Origin: Pseudomonas plecoglossicida NBRC 103162 = DSM 15088
Lineage (GTDB): Bacteria > Pseudomonadota > Gammaproteobacteria > Pseudomonadales > Pseudomonadaceae
Assembly: GCF_000730665.1 (NCBI RefSeq)
Contig: NZ_BBIV01000021.1
Span: 56,334-120,333 of the forward strand
DNA length: 64,000 bases
Direction of reading: 5' to 3'
Under the pieces are notes generated by a model. It saw only the letters and a program-made list of their open reading frames with translations, had not been told where the DNA came from and ran no database searches. The translations under genes and the position numbers were made by a program. How positions within the stretch are numbered: the first letter of the stretch is position 1; the number at the start of each line of letters is the position of its first letter. Below are positions 26,800 through 35,403 of the stretch, piece by piece.

Positions 26800-27867
26800 A
26801 TGACGCTCACCGACCAGTCCACCCAGGTACGCCCCGGCGAAGAACTCGACGCGGCCGTCATCGATCCTTACCTGAAGGCCCACATTCCAGGCCTGCTCGG
26901 CACGCCGAACATCAGCCAGTTCCCCGGCGGCGCGTCGAACCTGACGTATCTCGTGGCCTACCCGGACCGCGAATTTGTCCTGCGCCGCCCGCCCTTCGGG
27001 CAGAAAGCCAAGTCTGCCCACGACATGGGCCGCGAGTTTCGCATCCTCAACCAGCTCAACAGCGGTTTCCCCTACTGCCCCAAGGCGTATGTGCATTGCA
27101 CCGACGAAGCCTTGATCGGCGGCGAGTTCTACGTGATGGAACGGGTCAACGGCATCATCCTGCGCTCGGACATCCCTGCCGAGCTAGGCCTGGATGCCAC
27201 GCGCACCGAAGCCCTGTGCAAAAGCTTCATCGACCGCCTGGTGGAACTGCACCAGGTCGACTACGACGCCTGTGGCCTGGCCGACCTGGGCAAGCCCGAA
27301 GGCTATGTACAGCGCCAGATAGAAGGCTGGACCAGCCGCTACGAGAAGGCCCTGACAGCCGATGCGCCACGCTGGGAAACCGTCATCGCCTGGCTGCGCG
27401 AGAAGATGCCCGCCGACCATCCGCGCCCGGGCATCGTGCACAACGACTATCGCTTCGACAACGTCATCCTCGATGCCGACAACCCGATGCGCATCATTGG
27501 CGTGCTCGACTGGGAAATGACCACCATCGGTGATCCGCTGATGGACCTGGGCAACAGCCTGGCCTACTGGATCGAGGCGAGCGACCCGGCACCGATGCAA
27601 CTGATGCGCCGTCAACCCAGCAATGCCCCCGGCATGCTCACCCGCCGCCAGTTCGTCGACTACTACGCCGAGCGCGCCGGCATCCGCCTGGACAATTTCG
27701 ATTACTACTATTGCTATGGCCTGTTTCGCCTGGCCGGCATCGTCCAGCAGATCTACTACCGCTTCTACCACGGCCAGACCCAGGACAAACGCTTCGCCCA
27801 GTTCATCCACATGAACCGGCTGCTGGAGCAGATGAGCCAGCAGGTCATCGCCAGGTCCGCCCTCTGA
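26800..27867 (+). CDS. APH-family phosphotransferase, ACAD10/11- and LvaA-like
   Basis: This 355-aa kinase-fold protein has the nucleotide-binding FPGGASNLTYLVAYPDREFVLRRPP, the catalytic loop IVHNDYRFDNVILD (Asp base) and the metal-binding DWEMTTIGDPLMDLGNSLAYW. These match the APH proteins related to the N-terminal domain of human ACAD10/11 and to LvaA, which phosphorylate hydroxyl groups of 4-hydroxyacyl-CoAs, not true aminoglycoside kinases. AAGGAAAA precedes the ATG. An SDR gene follows by 23 bp, suggesting a shared hydroxyacyl pathway. Confidence 0.88.
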   Translation: MTLTDQSTQVRPGEELDAAVIDPYLKAHIPGLLGTPNISQFPGGASNLTYLVAYPDREFVLRRPPFGQKAKSAHDMGREFRILNQLNSGFPYCPKAYVHCTDEALIGGEFYVMERVNGIILRSDIPAELGLDATRTEALCKSFIDRLVELHQVDYDACGLADLGKPEGYVQRQIEGWTSRYEKALTADAPRWETVIAWLREKMPADHPRPGIVHNDYRFDNVILDADNPMRIIGVLDWEMTTIGDPLMDLGNSLAYWIEASDPAPMQLMRRQPSNAPGMLTRRQFVDYYAERAGIRLDNFDYYYCYGLFRLAGIVQQIYYRFYHGQTQDKRFAQFIHMNRLLEQMSQQVIARSAL

Positions 27868-27890
27868 CGACTCACAACAAGGAAAACAGC

Positions 27891-28658
27891 ATGTCCAAGA
27901 CCCACCTGTTCGACCTCGACGGCAAGATCGCTTTCGTCTCCGGTGCCAGCCGCGGCATCGGCGAGGCCATCGCCCACCTGCTGGCCCAGCAGGGTGCCCA
28001 TGTGATCGTCTCCAGCCGCAAGCTCGAAGGTTGCCAGCAGGTAGCCGACGCGATCGTCGCCGCCGGCGGCAAGGCCACTGCAGTCGCCTGCCACATTGGT
28101 GAAATGGAACAGATCCAGCAGGTGTTCGCGGGCATTCGCGAACAGTTCGGGCGCCTTGACGTGCTGGTCAACAACGCTGCCACCAACCCGCAGTTCTGCA
28201 ATGTGCTGGACACCGACCTCGGGGCCTTCCAGAAGACTGTCGATGTCAATATCCGCGGCTACTTCTTCATGTCGGTGGAAGCCGGCAAGCTGATGCGCGA
28301 GAACGGCGGCGGCAGCATCATCAACGTGGCCTCGATCAACGGTGTCTCGCCTGGCCACTTCCAGGGCATCTACTCGGTGACCAAGGCTGCGGTGATCAAC
28401 ATGACCAAGGTCTTCGCCAAGGAATGCGCGCCGTTCGGCATCCGCTGCAACGCCCTGCTGCCAGGCCTGACCGACACCAGGTTCGCCTCGGCGCTGGTGA
28501 AGAACGACGCCATCCTCAACGTCGCCCTGCAGCAGATTCCGCTCAAGCGCGTGGCCGACCCGAAGGAAATGGCCGGCGCCGTGCTGTACCTGGCCAGCGA
28601 TGCGTCCAGCTACACCACTGGCACCGCGCTCAATGTCGACGGTGGCTATCTGTCCTGA
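27891..28658 (+). CDS. Short-chain dehydrogenase/reductase
   Basis: This 255-aa classical SDR has cofactor motif VSGASRGIGEA, NNAATNP, the catalytic Ser in INVASINGVSPGHFQG, the catalytic YSVTK and a C-terminal DGGYLS. The cofactor strand ends VIVSSRK, which allows NADP or NAD. AAGGAAA precedes the ATG. It is 23 bp after the APH-family gene, so the two are co-transcribed and probably oxidise and phosphorylate the same hydroxy-acid class. The hairpin at 28675 follows. Confidence 0.93.
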   Translation: MSKTHLFDLDGKIAFVSGASRGIGEAIAHLLAQQGAHVIVSSRKLEGCQQVADAIVAAGGKATAVACHIGEMEQIQQVFAGIREQFGRLDVLVNNAATNPQFCNVLDTDLGAFQKTVDVNIRGYFFMSVEAGKLMRENGGGSIINVASINGVSPGHFQGIYSVTKAAVINMTKVFAKECAPFGIRCNALLPGLTDTRFASALVKNDAILNVALQQIPLKRVADPKEMAGAVLYLASDASSYTTGTALNVDGGYLS

Positions 28659-28674
28659 CCGAGCCTGCTACCTG

Positions 28675-28697
28675 CTTCGCGGGGTTAACCCGCGAAG
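28675..28697. terminator. Hairpin between convergent genes (SDR and lipoprotein)
   Basis: cttcgcggg and cccgcgaag form a perfect 9-bp stem with loop gttaa. There is no long T run. It lies between two convergent stop codons and probably serves both transcripts. Confidence 0.6.
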
Positions 28698-28703
28698 TGG
28701 CCC

Positions 28704-29054
28704 TTACAGACAGGTGGCCGCCGCCGCCCGCCGCTGCAGGGCCACGCCATCGTTTTTCTGCGCATAGTAGTCCACCCGGGTACCACCGCCCTGCGGGTAC
28801 ACATCGACGAACGACTCGGCTTCGCGGGTGTAGACCGTCAGCCCGCCCTGCTTGCGCGGCTCCAGGTAGCCGCCGGCATCGTCCCCGAACACCTCTTCCT
28901 TCTGCCAGCTGAACTGGATGCACTGGGCCACCAGCTCCGGCGTCTTTTGCGAATCGAGCTGCACGGTGGGTTTGCCCGCGCGTGCCGCATCCATGGTCGC
29001 AGAAGCGCAACCGACCAACACCAGTGCAGCGGCCATCGGCAAAATCGCTCGCAT
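28704..29054 (-). CDS. Small lipoprotein of unknown function (116 aa)
   Basis: The protein begins MRAILPMAAALVLVGC, a lipoprotein signal with lipobox LVGC. The mature part includes TPELVAQCIQFSWQKEEVFGDDAGGYLEPRKQGGLTVYTREAESFVDVYPQ (a beta-rich domain; the run is given here in pieces by its key residues V-A-Q-C and Y-T-R-E). It ends with a Cys (AAATCL), so a disulfide with VAQC is possible. It resembles in plan the lipoprotein at 11217-11576. Convergent with the SDR. No function is known to me. Confidence 0.72.
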   Translation of the reverse strand: MRAILPMAAALVLVGCASATMDAARAGKPTVQLDSQKTPELVAQCIQFSWQKEEVFGDDAGGYLEPRKQGGLTVYTREAESFVDVYPQGGGTRVDYYAQKNDGVALQRRAAAATCL

Positions 29055-29303
29055 GTTCCATCCTCGGGGCAAAAAAGAAAGCGACTCTAGCACTTCGACG
29101 GGCGACGACCAACGCCACCTTGCCGTTCATCGCTGGCGCGTGAAAGTACGGCGCGGCAAGGAAACCAAATGGAGCGATTCCAGTGATAGTGCGCTCAGGG
29201 CCGCCCTGCGGCCCTGATGTTCATCAATACCACCTTCACCACGGCCTGCCACACTGACTGCTACTGTCTACTGTGCCCTCGTGTGAAGGAACATCCCCGC
29301 CCC

Positions 29304-31133
29304 ATGAACCAGGAACTGCTCTGGGTCCTCGGCCTGCTGGCCGTCGTCGTCGTCCTCTTCGTCATCAACCGTCCGCGCATGGACGTGGTCGCCCTGCTGG
29401 TGATCCTCGCCCTGCCCTTGTCGGGCATCCTCACCGTCGAACAGGCCCTGGCCGGTTTCAGCGACCCCAACGTGGTGCTGATCGCCGCCCTGTTCGTGAT
29501 CGGCGAAGGGCTGGTGCGCACCGGCATCGCCTACCGCATCGGCGAATGGATGAGTGAACGCGCCGGCAACAGCGAAGCACGCTTGCTGGTGTTGCTGATG
29601 GTGTCGGTGGCCGGCCTGGGTTCGGTCATGAGTTCGACCGGGGTGGTGGCCATTTTCATTCCGGTGGTCCTGAGCATTGCCGCGCGCCTGAATATTTCCC
29701 CCAGTCGGCTGATGATGCCGCTCAGCTTCGCCGGCCTGATCAGCGGCATGCTCAGCCTGGTCGCCACCCCGCCCAACGTCGTGGTGCACAGCGAACTGGT
29801 GCGCCACGGCGAGCCAGGCTTCAGCTTCTTCAGTTTCACCCCGTTCGGCCTGGTGGTACTGGCGCTGGGCGTCGGCTACATGCTGCTGACCCGCCACTGG
29901 CTCAACGGTGAAGTGCGCAAGGACGGCCGCGCCGAAACCCGTCGCACCCTGCTCGACCTGGTGCTCGACTACAAGCTCAATGGTCGCGAGCGGCGCCTGC
30001 GCATCCGCCCGCACTCGCCGCTGATCGGCCATACCCTGGCCGACCTGGAGCTGCGCACCCGGCATGGCGCCAACGTGATCGGCATCGAGCGTCAACACAA
30101 GTTCACCACACGGGTGATCGCTGCCGATTCGAGCACCGTGCTGCACCAGAACGACGTGCTGCTGCTCGACCTGTTCGGCAACCGCGACGACTTGCGCACC
30201 CTGTGCCAGACCATGCAGCTGGAGCCGCTGCACTTCAAGGCCGCCTACTTCATCGACCAGTCCCAGGAGCTGGGCATGGCCGAGGTTTCCTTGCCACCGG
30301 GCTCGCAGCTCAACGGCAAGAGCATCCTTGAGCTTGCGTTTCGTACCCGCTACGACCTCAACGTGGTCGGCCTGCGCCGTGACCAGGCGGCCATCGAGGA
30401 ACAACTGGTGGAGGAAAAACTGCGCCTGGGAGACACGCTGCTGGTGGTCGGACCCTGGAAGGCGATACGCCAGTTGCAAAGCCAGCCAAAGGACTTCCTG
30501 GTCCTGAGCCTGCCTGCCGAGATCGACCAGGTGGCCCCGGCCCGCACCCGCGCGCCCTTCGCACTGATCAGCCTGGCGGTGATGGTCGGCCTGATGGTCA
30601 GCGGCGCGGTGCCCAACGTCATCGCCGCGCTGATCGGCTGCCTGCTGATGGGGGCCGGGCGCTGCATCGACATGAACAGCGCCTACCGCGCGATTCATTG
30701 GCAAAGCCTGGTGCTGATCGTCGGCATGCTGCCATTCGCCCAGGCCCTGCAGAAGACCGGGGGCATCGACCTGGCGGTCGGCGGCCTGGTCAGCCTGCTG
30801 GGTGGCGCCGGGCCGCTGGCCATGCTGGCCTGCCTGTTCATGGTGACCGCGGTGATCGGCCTGTTCATCTCCAACACGGCCACCGCCGTGCTGATGGCCC
30901 CGGTGGCGATCAGCACCGCGACACAGCTGGGGTTGTCGCCCTACCCGTTTGCCATGACCGTGGCCCTGGCGGCATCGGCGGCGTTCATGACACCAGTGTC
31001 ATCACCGGTGAACACCCTGGTACTGGGCCCCGGGCAGTACCGTTTCGCCGACTTCGTCAAGGTGGGTGTGCCGTTCACGTTGCTGGTGATGGTGGTGACC
31101 GTGCTGATGGTGCCCTGGTTCTATGGTTTGTAG
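29304..31133 (+). CDS. SLC13-type anion permease with two TrkA-C (RCK_C) domains
   Basis: This 609-aa membrane protein has about ten hydrophobic helices split by a central soluble part. The transport halves carry [22 protein letters not shown] and [22 protein letters not shown], the paired hairpin motifs of the ArsB/NhaD-DASS fold. The soluble part (residues ~205-410) has two RCK_C-like modules ([23 protein letters not shown] and [26 protein letters not shown]). Substrate could be sulfate, dicarboxylate or a similar anion. I chose ATG 29304 ([10 protein letters not shown]) since the first helix begins there. Confidence 0.88.
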   Translation: MNQELLWVLGLLAVVVVLFVINRPRMDVVALLVILALPLSGILTVEQALAGFSDPNVVLIAALFVIGEGLVRTGIAYRIGEWMSERAGNSEARLLVLLMVSVAGLGSVMSSTGVVAIFIPVVLSIAARLNISPSRLMMPLSFAGLISGMLSLVATPPNVVVHSELVRHGEPGFSFFSFTPFGLVVLALGVGYMLLTRHWLNGEVRKDGRAETRRTLLDLVLDYKLNGRERRLRIRPHSPLIGHTLADLELRTRHGANVIGIERQHKFTTRVIAADSSTVLHQNDVLLLDLFGNRDDLRTLCQTMQLEPLHFKAAYFIDQSQELGMAEVSLPPGSQLNGKSILELAFRTRYDLNVVGLRRDQAAIEEQLVEEKLRLGDTLLVVGPWKAIRQLQSQPKDFLVLSLPAEIDQVAPARTRAPFALISLAVMVGLMVSGAVPNVIAALIGCLLMGAGRCIDMNSAYRAIHWQSLVLIVGMLPFAQALQKTGGIDLAVGGLVSLLGGAGPLAMLACLFMVTAVIGLFISNTATAVLMAPVAISTATQLGLSPYPFAMTVALAASAAFMTPVSSPVNTLVLGPGQYRFADFVKVGVPFTLLVMVVTVLMVPWFYGL

Positions 31134-31149
31134 AGAGACCACCACGGAT

Positions 31150-31195
31150 GATGTCAATGCGCCGCAATCTCGCCAGATCGCGGCAGATTGACATC
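31150..31195. repeat. Imperfect 21-bp inverted repeat
   Basis: The left arm 31150-31170 and right arm 31175-31195 match at 18 of 21 positions around a 4-base CGCC loop. The outer nine pairs are perfect (gatgtcaat / attgacatc). No T run follows. It lies 17 bp past the permease stop and 91 bp before the GGDEF gene, so it could be a transcript-end hairpin, an attenuator or an operator. Nothing similar appears elsewhere in the window. Confidence 0.7.
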
Positions 31196-31285
31196 AAATA
31201 GCCTGTGCCAACACACTGGCGTGTCATCGCCCCAGGTGCCTACAGCCGTTGTCCTGGATTCCCTCTCCGCTTGTCGGTCGAGCCT

Positions 31286-32692
31286 ATGGTTTTTCCAGTC
31301 CAGTCACGCCTGTTGCCCTGTCTCGTTCTGTTCGGCCTTACCTTCGCCCTGACCCTGGGCGGCATCCTGGCTCGGCCCATCGAATCCCTGTCACTGTTCT
31401 GGCCCGTCAATGCGGTGCTGGCCGGCGTGTTGTTGCGCTATCCGCGCCAGGCCGGGGTGGTCGGTTTCAGCCTGGTCTGGTTGGCCATGGTCGCGGCCGA
31501 CCTTGCCAGCGGCAGCGCCTGGGCGCCGGCCCTGTGGTTCAACCTGTGCAACCTGGGCGTCGTGGTCACGGTGTGGCTGCTGCTGACGCGCTTGCCGCGC
31601 CTGCATCGGCACATGCGCAGCCCCCAGGGCGTACTCGGCGTGTTCGGCGCCTGCGCGGCAGGCGCCACGGTGGCGGCCAGCCTGGCGTGCGTGATGGCCA
31701 CGCCGTGGTTCGAGCAATCGCTGCGGGCGACCTGGCTGGCCTGGTTCAGTGAACAGTTCTCGACCAGCGTGCTGGTGCTGCCGGTCCTGCTCACCGCCCC
31801 TTCGGCCCGTGCGCTGGTACGCAGCACCCAGGCAATCCGCCTGGCACCCCTGCTGGTGTTGCTCGGCTCACTGGCATTGAGCATCGGTTTTGGCGGGCCT
31901 GGGGCCATCGCCTTTCCGATCGCAGCGCTGCTCTGGTGCGCCTGGACCTACTCGCCGTTCCTGGTATCGCTGCTGACGCTCACTGCCGGCAGCACGCTGA
32001 TCATCGCCGTGGCGCAGAACCTGATGCACTTCAGCCTTCCGCAAAGCGAGCCTGGGGTCACGACATTGATGTCGGCCCGCCTGGGCATCGCCATGCTGGT
32101 GCTCGGCCCGCTGGTGGTCGCTTGCGTCAGCCAGGCCAACCGCAGCCTGCTGGCGCGCCTGGCGCACCAGGCCAGCGTCGACCACCTGACCGGCGTACTC
32201 ACCCGTAGCGCTTTCACTCGCCGTGCCAATGCCCTGCTCGACAGCCGTCAGCAGCATGCGCAGGCCGTGCCGCTGACCGTGATGATGCTCGACATCGACC
32301 ATTTCAAGTCGATCAACGACCGCCATGGCCATGCCGTGGGCGACCAGGTGCTGCGCCAGTTCGCCCGCACCCTGCAAGACCAGTTGCACGACGGCGCACT
32401 GCTGGGGCGCATGGGGGGCGAGGAATTCGTGCTGATCCTGCCGGGCCTGGCTCCGGAACGGGCCATGTTCACTGCCGAACGCCTGCGCCGCGCGGTGCAG
32501 GACTTGCATGTGGCACAGGGCGACCCACGCCTGCAGATGACCGTGAGCATCGGCCTGGACGGCTGCGCCGCCAACACCCAGGCGCCGAGCCTCGACGCCT
32601 TGATGGCGCGCGCCGATGAAGCCCTGTACCGGGCCAAGGCCTGTGGGCGCAATCGGGTCGAGCAGGCCCAGGCGCAGTGCCAGGTGAGCTGA
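31286..32692 (+). CDS. MASE1-type membrane sensor with GGDEF domain (diguanylate cyclase)
   Basis: This 468-aa protein has about eight hydrophobic helices in residues 1-285 (MASE1-like: FLPVNA-type motif seen as LSLFWPVNAVLAGVLLRYP) and a GGDEF domain at ~295-460. The active site is GGEEF (377-381) with LDIDHFKSINDRHGHAVGD as the metal and nucleotide motif. The inhibitory I-site RxxD expected five residues earlier reads HDGA, so product inhibition is probably absent. I chose the ATG at 31286; upstream codons lack similarity. It would make c-di-GMP in response to an unknown membrane signal. Confidence 0.9.
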   Translation: MVFPVQSRLLPCLVLFGLTFALTLGGILARPIESLSLFWPVNAVLAGVLLRYPRQAGVVGFSLVWLAMVAADLASGSAWAPALWFNLCNLGVVVTVWLLLTRLPRLHRHMRSPQGVLGVFGACAAGATVAASLACVMATPWFEQSLRATWLAWFSEQFSTSVLVLPVLLTAPSARALVRSTQAIRLAPLLVLLGSLALSIGFGGPGAIAFPIAALLWCAWTYSPFLVSLLTLTAGSTLIIAVAQNLMHFSLPQSEPGVTTLMSARLGIAMLVLGPLVVACVSQANRSLLARLAHQASVDHLTGVLTRSAFTRRANALLDSRQQHAQAVPLTVMMLDIDHFKSINDRHGHAVGDQVLRQFARTLQDQLHDGALLGRMGGEEFVLILPGLAPERAMFTAERLRRAVQDLHVAQGDPRLQMTVSIGLDGCAANTQAPSLDALMARADEALYRAKACGRNRVEQAQAQCQVS

Positions 32693-32693
32693 C

Positions 32694-33455
32694 TCAGCCA
32701 GCCAGAAGATCCCAGGACAACTTGGCGATCAGCACGCACAGCAGCAGCAGGAACAAGCCGCGGACAAAACCGGCGCCCTTGCGTACCGCAAGCCAGGTGC
32801 CGGTCAGGGCACCGAGGATATTGCAGGCGGCCATCGGCAAGGCGATGGCGTACAGCACGTTGCCTGACGGCACGAAGAACACCAGCGCCGCCAGGTTGGT
32901 GGCGATGTTGACGACTTTGGCCGACGCCGAGGCATGCAGGAAGTCCAGGGCGAAGAAGCGGATGAACAGGAAGATCAGGAAACTGCCGGTGCCTGGCCCG
33001 AACAGGCCGTCGTAGAAGCCGATCGCCCCGCCGATCAACACCGCCAGACACTGCTCCTTGCGGCCGATTCTGGTCGGCTTGTGCAAGGTGCCGAAATCCT
33101 TCTTGCAGAAGGTGTAGATGGCCATCAGCACGATCAGCACCAGCACCGCCGGGCGCATCACGCTGGGCGGTACCAGCGATACCGTCGCCGCACCGGCGAA
33201 GGACATGACGAAGGCCGCGAGCGCCGCTGGCACGATCAGCCCCCAGTCCAGCGTCACCCTGCGGATGAACGAGCGCGCGGCAAATGCCGTACCGCACACC
33301 GACGCCAACTTGTTGCTGCCCAGCAATGCTGCCGGCTGCGCCGTGGGCAGCACGTTGAACAGCGCCGGAATCTGAATCAGCCCGCCACCGCCGACGGCAG
33401 CATCGATCAGGCCAGCGGCGAAAGCGAACAGGGAAAGTACGGCGATATCCATCAT
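32694..33455 (-). CDS. TSUP family (TauE/SafE) sulfite/organosulfonate exporter-like protein
   Basis: This 253-aa inner membrane protein has eight hydrophobic helices in two similar halves. DAAVGGGGLIQIPALF (first half) and GFYDGLFGPGTGSFLIFLFIRF (second half) are the repeated G-G-G and G-P-G-T-G motifs of the TauE/SafE family. ATG 33455 is used; the next codon is also ATG. It is divergent from the LysR gene at 33556, with a LysR-type dyad between them, so it may be its target. Substrate is unknown. Confidence 0.88.
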   Translation of the reverse strand: MMDIAVLSLFAFAAGLIDAAVGGGGLIQIPALFNVLPTAQPAALLGSNKLASVCGTAFAARSFIRRVTLDWGLIVPAALAAFVMSFAGAATVSLVPPSVMRPAVLVLIVLMAIYTFCKKDFGTLHKPTRIGRKEQCLAVLIGGAIGFYDGLFGPGTGSFLIFLFIRFFALDFLHASASAKVVNIATNLAALVFFVPSGNVLYAIALPMAACNILGALTGTWLAVRKGAGFVRGLFLLLLCVLIAKLSWDLLAG

Positions 33456-33527
33456 GACGCGGTTCCAGACTGTGAAGGCCAAGCTGCAAGGCTAATCAAA
33501 GCGGCGCGCTTGTGGTGAAATGCCATA

Positions 33528-33542
33528 TTGCAATAACTGCAA
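33528..33542. promoter_or_regulatory. LysR-type dyad between TSUP and LysR genes
   Basis: TTGCA-ATAAC-TGCAA forms a 15-bp dyad that includes a T-N11-A core. It lies 14 bp before the LysR start codon and 73 bp from the TSUP start, the usual place for autoregulation plus control of the divergent gene. Confidence 0.5.
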
Positions 33543-33555
33543 CGAGGAACTTCAC

Positions 33556-34473
33556 ATGGCATTGGACATGCTGCGGGACATCCAGGCGTTCGTCAGCGTC
33601 GCGCACAAGCGCAGCTTCGTCGCCGCGGCCCGTGCCCTGGGCCGCTCACCCAGCGCAATAACACGGGCGGTTCAGGCGCTCGAGGACAACACCGGCTGCA
33701 AGCTGCTCAACCGCAACGCCAACTCGGTCACCCTCAGCGAAGCCGGCGAGCGCTTGCTGCCCCATGCCGAACGCTTGCTGGATGTGCAACGCGATGCCAC
33801 GGATGAACTGGCAGCACTCAGCGGCAGCGCCCAGGGCTGGATTCGTTTCGCCGTGCCGCAGCTGCTCGGTGAACACGTGCTGCCCGGCATGCTCGCGGCC
33901 TTTTCCCGGCGTCACCCGCAAGTAACCCTGGACGTCCAGTACAGTGACCAGGCCATCGACCCGTTGCAGGGCAAGCTCGACTTCGTGGTACGCGGTGCGT
34001 TTCCACAATCCAGCGAGCTGATCGGCTACCCTTTGTGGCGCTATCGGCGGCACTTGTACGCCAGCCCCGATTACCTGGCCCGCGCCGGCATGCCACAAGG
34101 GCCGGAGGACTTGGCCGAGCATGCGCTGATCCTGCATACCGCGCCGCGCATCCTCAAGGCCTGGCACTTCTGCCGCGACGGCAGGATCACCAGTTTGCGC
34201 GCGCATCCGCGCTTGCGCCTGAGTTCGGGCGATGCTGTCTACCACAGCACCTTGGCCGGCGCAGGCATTGCCCGCCTGGCGGACTGGGTCGGCGAAGCGC
34301 AGGTTCGGGCCGGGCGCCTGGTACGGGTATGCGGCGATTACCGGCTGACCTCCAGTACCGGCCAGGATCCGCAGATGCATGCCGTGTACCCTGCAGGTGA
34401 CCTGCCGGCACGTTTACGCGAACTGCTGCTGGCCTTGCGCCAAGCCGGCGAGGTGGCCAGCCAGCAGGCCTGA
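33556..34473 (+). CDS. LysR family transcriptional regulator
   Basis: This 305-aa regulator has an N-terminal winged helix (MLRDIQAFVSVAHKRSFVAAARALGRSPSAITRAVQALEDNTGCKLLNRN, key residues S-F, A-A-R-A-L, S-I-T and L-E) and a periplasmic-binding-like effector domain. ATG 33556 has AGGA nine bases ahead; an upstream start in the frame is less likely. It is divergent from the TSUP gene and is likely to control it. The effector domain closely resembles CrgA-type regulators; the ligand is unknown. Confidence 0.93.
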   Translation: MALDMLRDIQAFVSVAHKRSFVAAARALGRSPSAITRAVQALEDNTGCKLLNRNANSVTLSEAGERLLPHAERLLDVQRDATDELAALSGSAQGWIRFAVPQLLGEHVLPGMLAAFSRRHPQVTLDVQYSDQAIDPLQGKLDFVVRGAFPQSSELIGYPLWRYRRHLYASPDYLARAGMPQGPEDLAEHALILHTAPRILKAWHFCRDGRITSLRAHPRLRLSSGDAVYHSTLAGAGIARLADWVGEAQVRAGRLVRVCGDYRLTSSTGQDPQMHAVYPAGDLPARLRELLLALRQAGEVASQQA

Positions 34474-34591
34474 AAAGGCTGCTCAAATTCTGTTCAATTT
34501 AACAGAGCCCGCCACCAGCCTGGCCTGCAGCGTTTTATCCACAGACCTACCCACGTTTTTTGTGGACAGATTTCCTCATGTAAAGAAGGAC

Positions 34592-34834
34592 TTATCGCAC
34601 ACGCAGCAGCGCCGCATTGGCAGCCTTCACCAGCTCGACCCATTGCGTCGAGCTGGTCAGGCCGGACGGCTCCAATGCCTCGGCACTGCTCAGTGCCTGG
34701 TCGTATTGGTCTTCTTCGAGGCTGCCGGTGGTCAGAAACCGGCTGCGCCACTCCAGCATGGCTGAAGTGCCTTTCTTGCATTCCATCTGTGTATTGGCTC
34801 CCAGGCAAATGACTGGCCCGCTGTCGCGACCCAT
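34592..34834 (-). CDS. Hypothetical protein (80 aa or more; start uncertain)
   Basis: The C-terminal part reads CLGANTQMECKKGTSAMLEW and SLEEDQYDQALSSAEALEPS, a soluble helical protein with two or three Cys. The frame stays open to 34966, but the segment before 34834 looks like an extension; no ribosome site stands out at any of the candidate starts (ATG 34834, TTG or GTG further up, with GGAGGT near 34890). It follows a 27-aa membrane peptide gene on the same strand. No domain is known to me. Confidence 0.45.
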   Translation of the reverse strand: MGRDSGPVICLGANTQMECKKGTSAMLEWRSRFLTTGSLEEDQYDQALSSAEALEPSGLTSSTQWVELVKAANAALLRVR

Positions 34835-34934
34835 TGTGACGCGAAGGGAGACTACACGAGCCAATTGCACTTGAGAACGACTTGCAGCTACCTCCGGTCC
34901 AGCGGTGCAACCGGGTAGCACTTGCACAACGGGG

Positions 34935-35018
34935 TCAACCGGGAGGAATGGTGCCCAGCAGACCAATCAGAACGGTCAGCAGCAGAAAACCACCCAGAAA
35001 CAGTGCGAGCTTGCCCAT
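34935..35018 (-). CDS. Tiny hydrophobic membrane peptide (27 aa)
   Basis: The frame reads MGKLALFLGGFLLLTVLIGL followed by LGTIPPG: a single transmembrane helix with one Lys at the N-terminus and a Pro-Pro-Gly tail. AGAGG lies six bases ahead of the ATG. It is 100 bp upstream of the 34592-34834 gene on the same strand. The helix-only composition, clear ribosome site and ATG-to-TGA closure support a real small protein; there is no family match I know. Confidence 0.45.
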   Translation of the reverse strand: MGKLALFLGGFLLLTVLIGLLGTIPPG

Positions 35019-35096
35019 TGGAACCTCTTCAATGTGATATCGGGACACGCACATTGTCGACTTCAGACTGATACGGTTACAGATTCAGGTTCGTCG

Positions 35097-35121
35097 AAAA
35101 AAAGCGGATCAGATGCCGCTG
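35097..35121 (-). terminator. Minus-strand terminator with no obvious gene
   Basis: On the minus strand agcgg and ccgct form a 5-bp stem with an 8-base loop, followed by seven T. The 220 bp upstream on that strand contain the dyad at 35136-35152 but no convincing gene, so it may end a small RNA or a decayed gene. Confidence 0.5.
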
Positions 35122-35135
35122 TGCGAGCGTTGTTT

Positions 35136-35152
35136 GTTCACGAAACGTGAAC
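35136..35152. promoter_or_regulatory. 17-bp perfect dyad GTTCACG-AAA-CGTGAAC
   Basis: A perfect 7-bp inverted repeat with a 3-base spacer, typical in size for a dimeric repressor operator. It lies about 120 bp upstream of the 27-aa peptide gene and 15 bp from a T-run terminator. The binding factor is unknown. Confidence 0.4.
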
Positions 35153-35403
35153 CAGGATTGTTCGGATTGGCGGCGCCGCAACGGTGATCGGCGCCACGCT
35201 GCTGCTGGGGATCGTCAGCTGAGCACGCGGCAATTGATACATGGATTGTCAGTGAGGACTGAAACGCCTGGGCAAACCGGGCGCTCGCCCTGCTTGCGAG
35301 AGGCTGGGGAGCAAGCCAAGCCAGCCCTGGCCTGGCCCTGGCTGCCACGTTAAAAATCAGAAACAACTGCTCCGTCGTTTTGTAGGACTTTTTTCTCGCG
35401 AGA

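Noticed and set aside
34535..34543. Perfect DnaA box TTATCCACA
   Set aside because: It is a single box with a partial inverted copy and no further boxes or AT-rich unwinding element, no dnaA or gyrB nearby. It is not enough for an origin.
35109..35366. Frames on both strands across 35109-35366
   Set aside because: The 85-aa minus frame and the 68-aa plus frame have no ribosome site, no domain and run through the dyad and terminator. A split plus-strand reading (24 residues, then a hydrophobic stretch in another frame) hints at a decayed small gene but cannot be supported.
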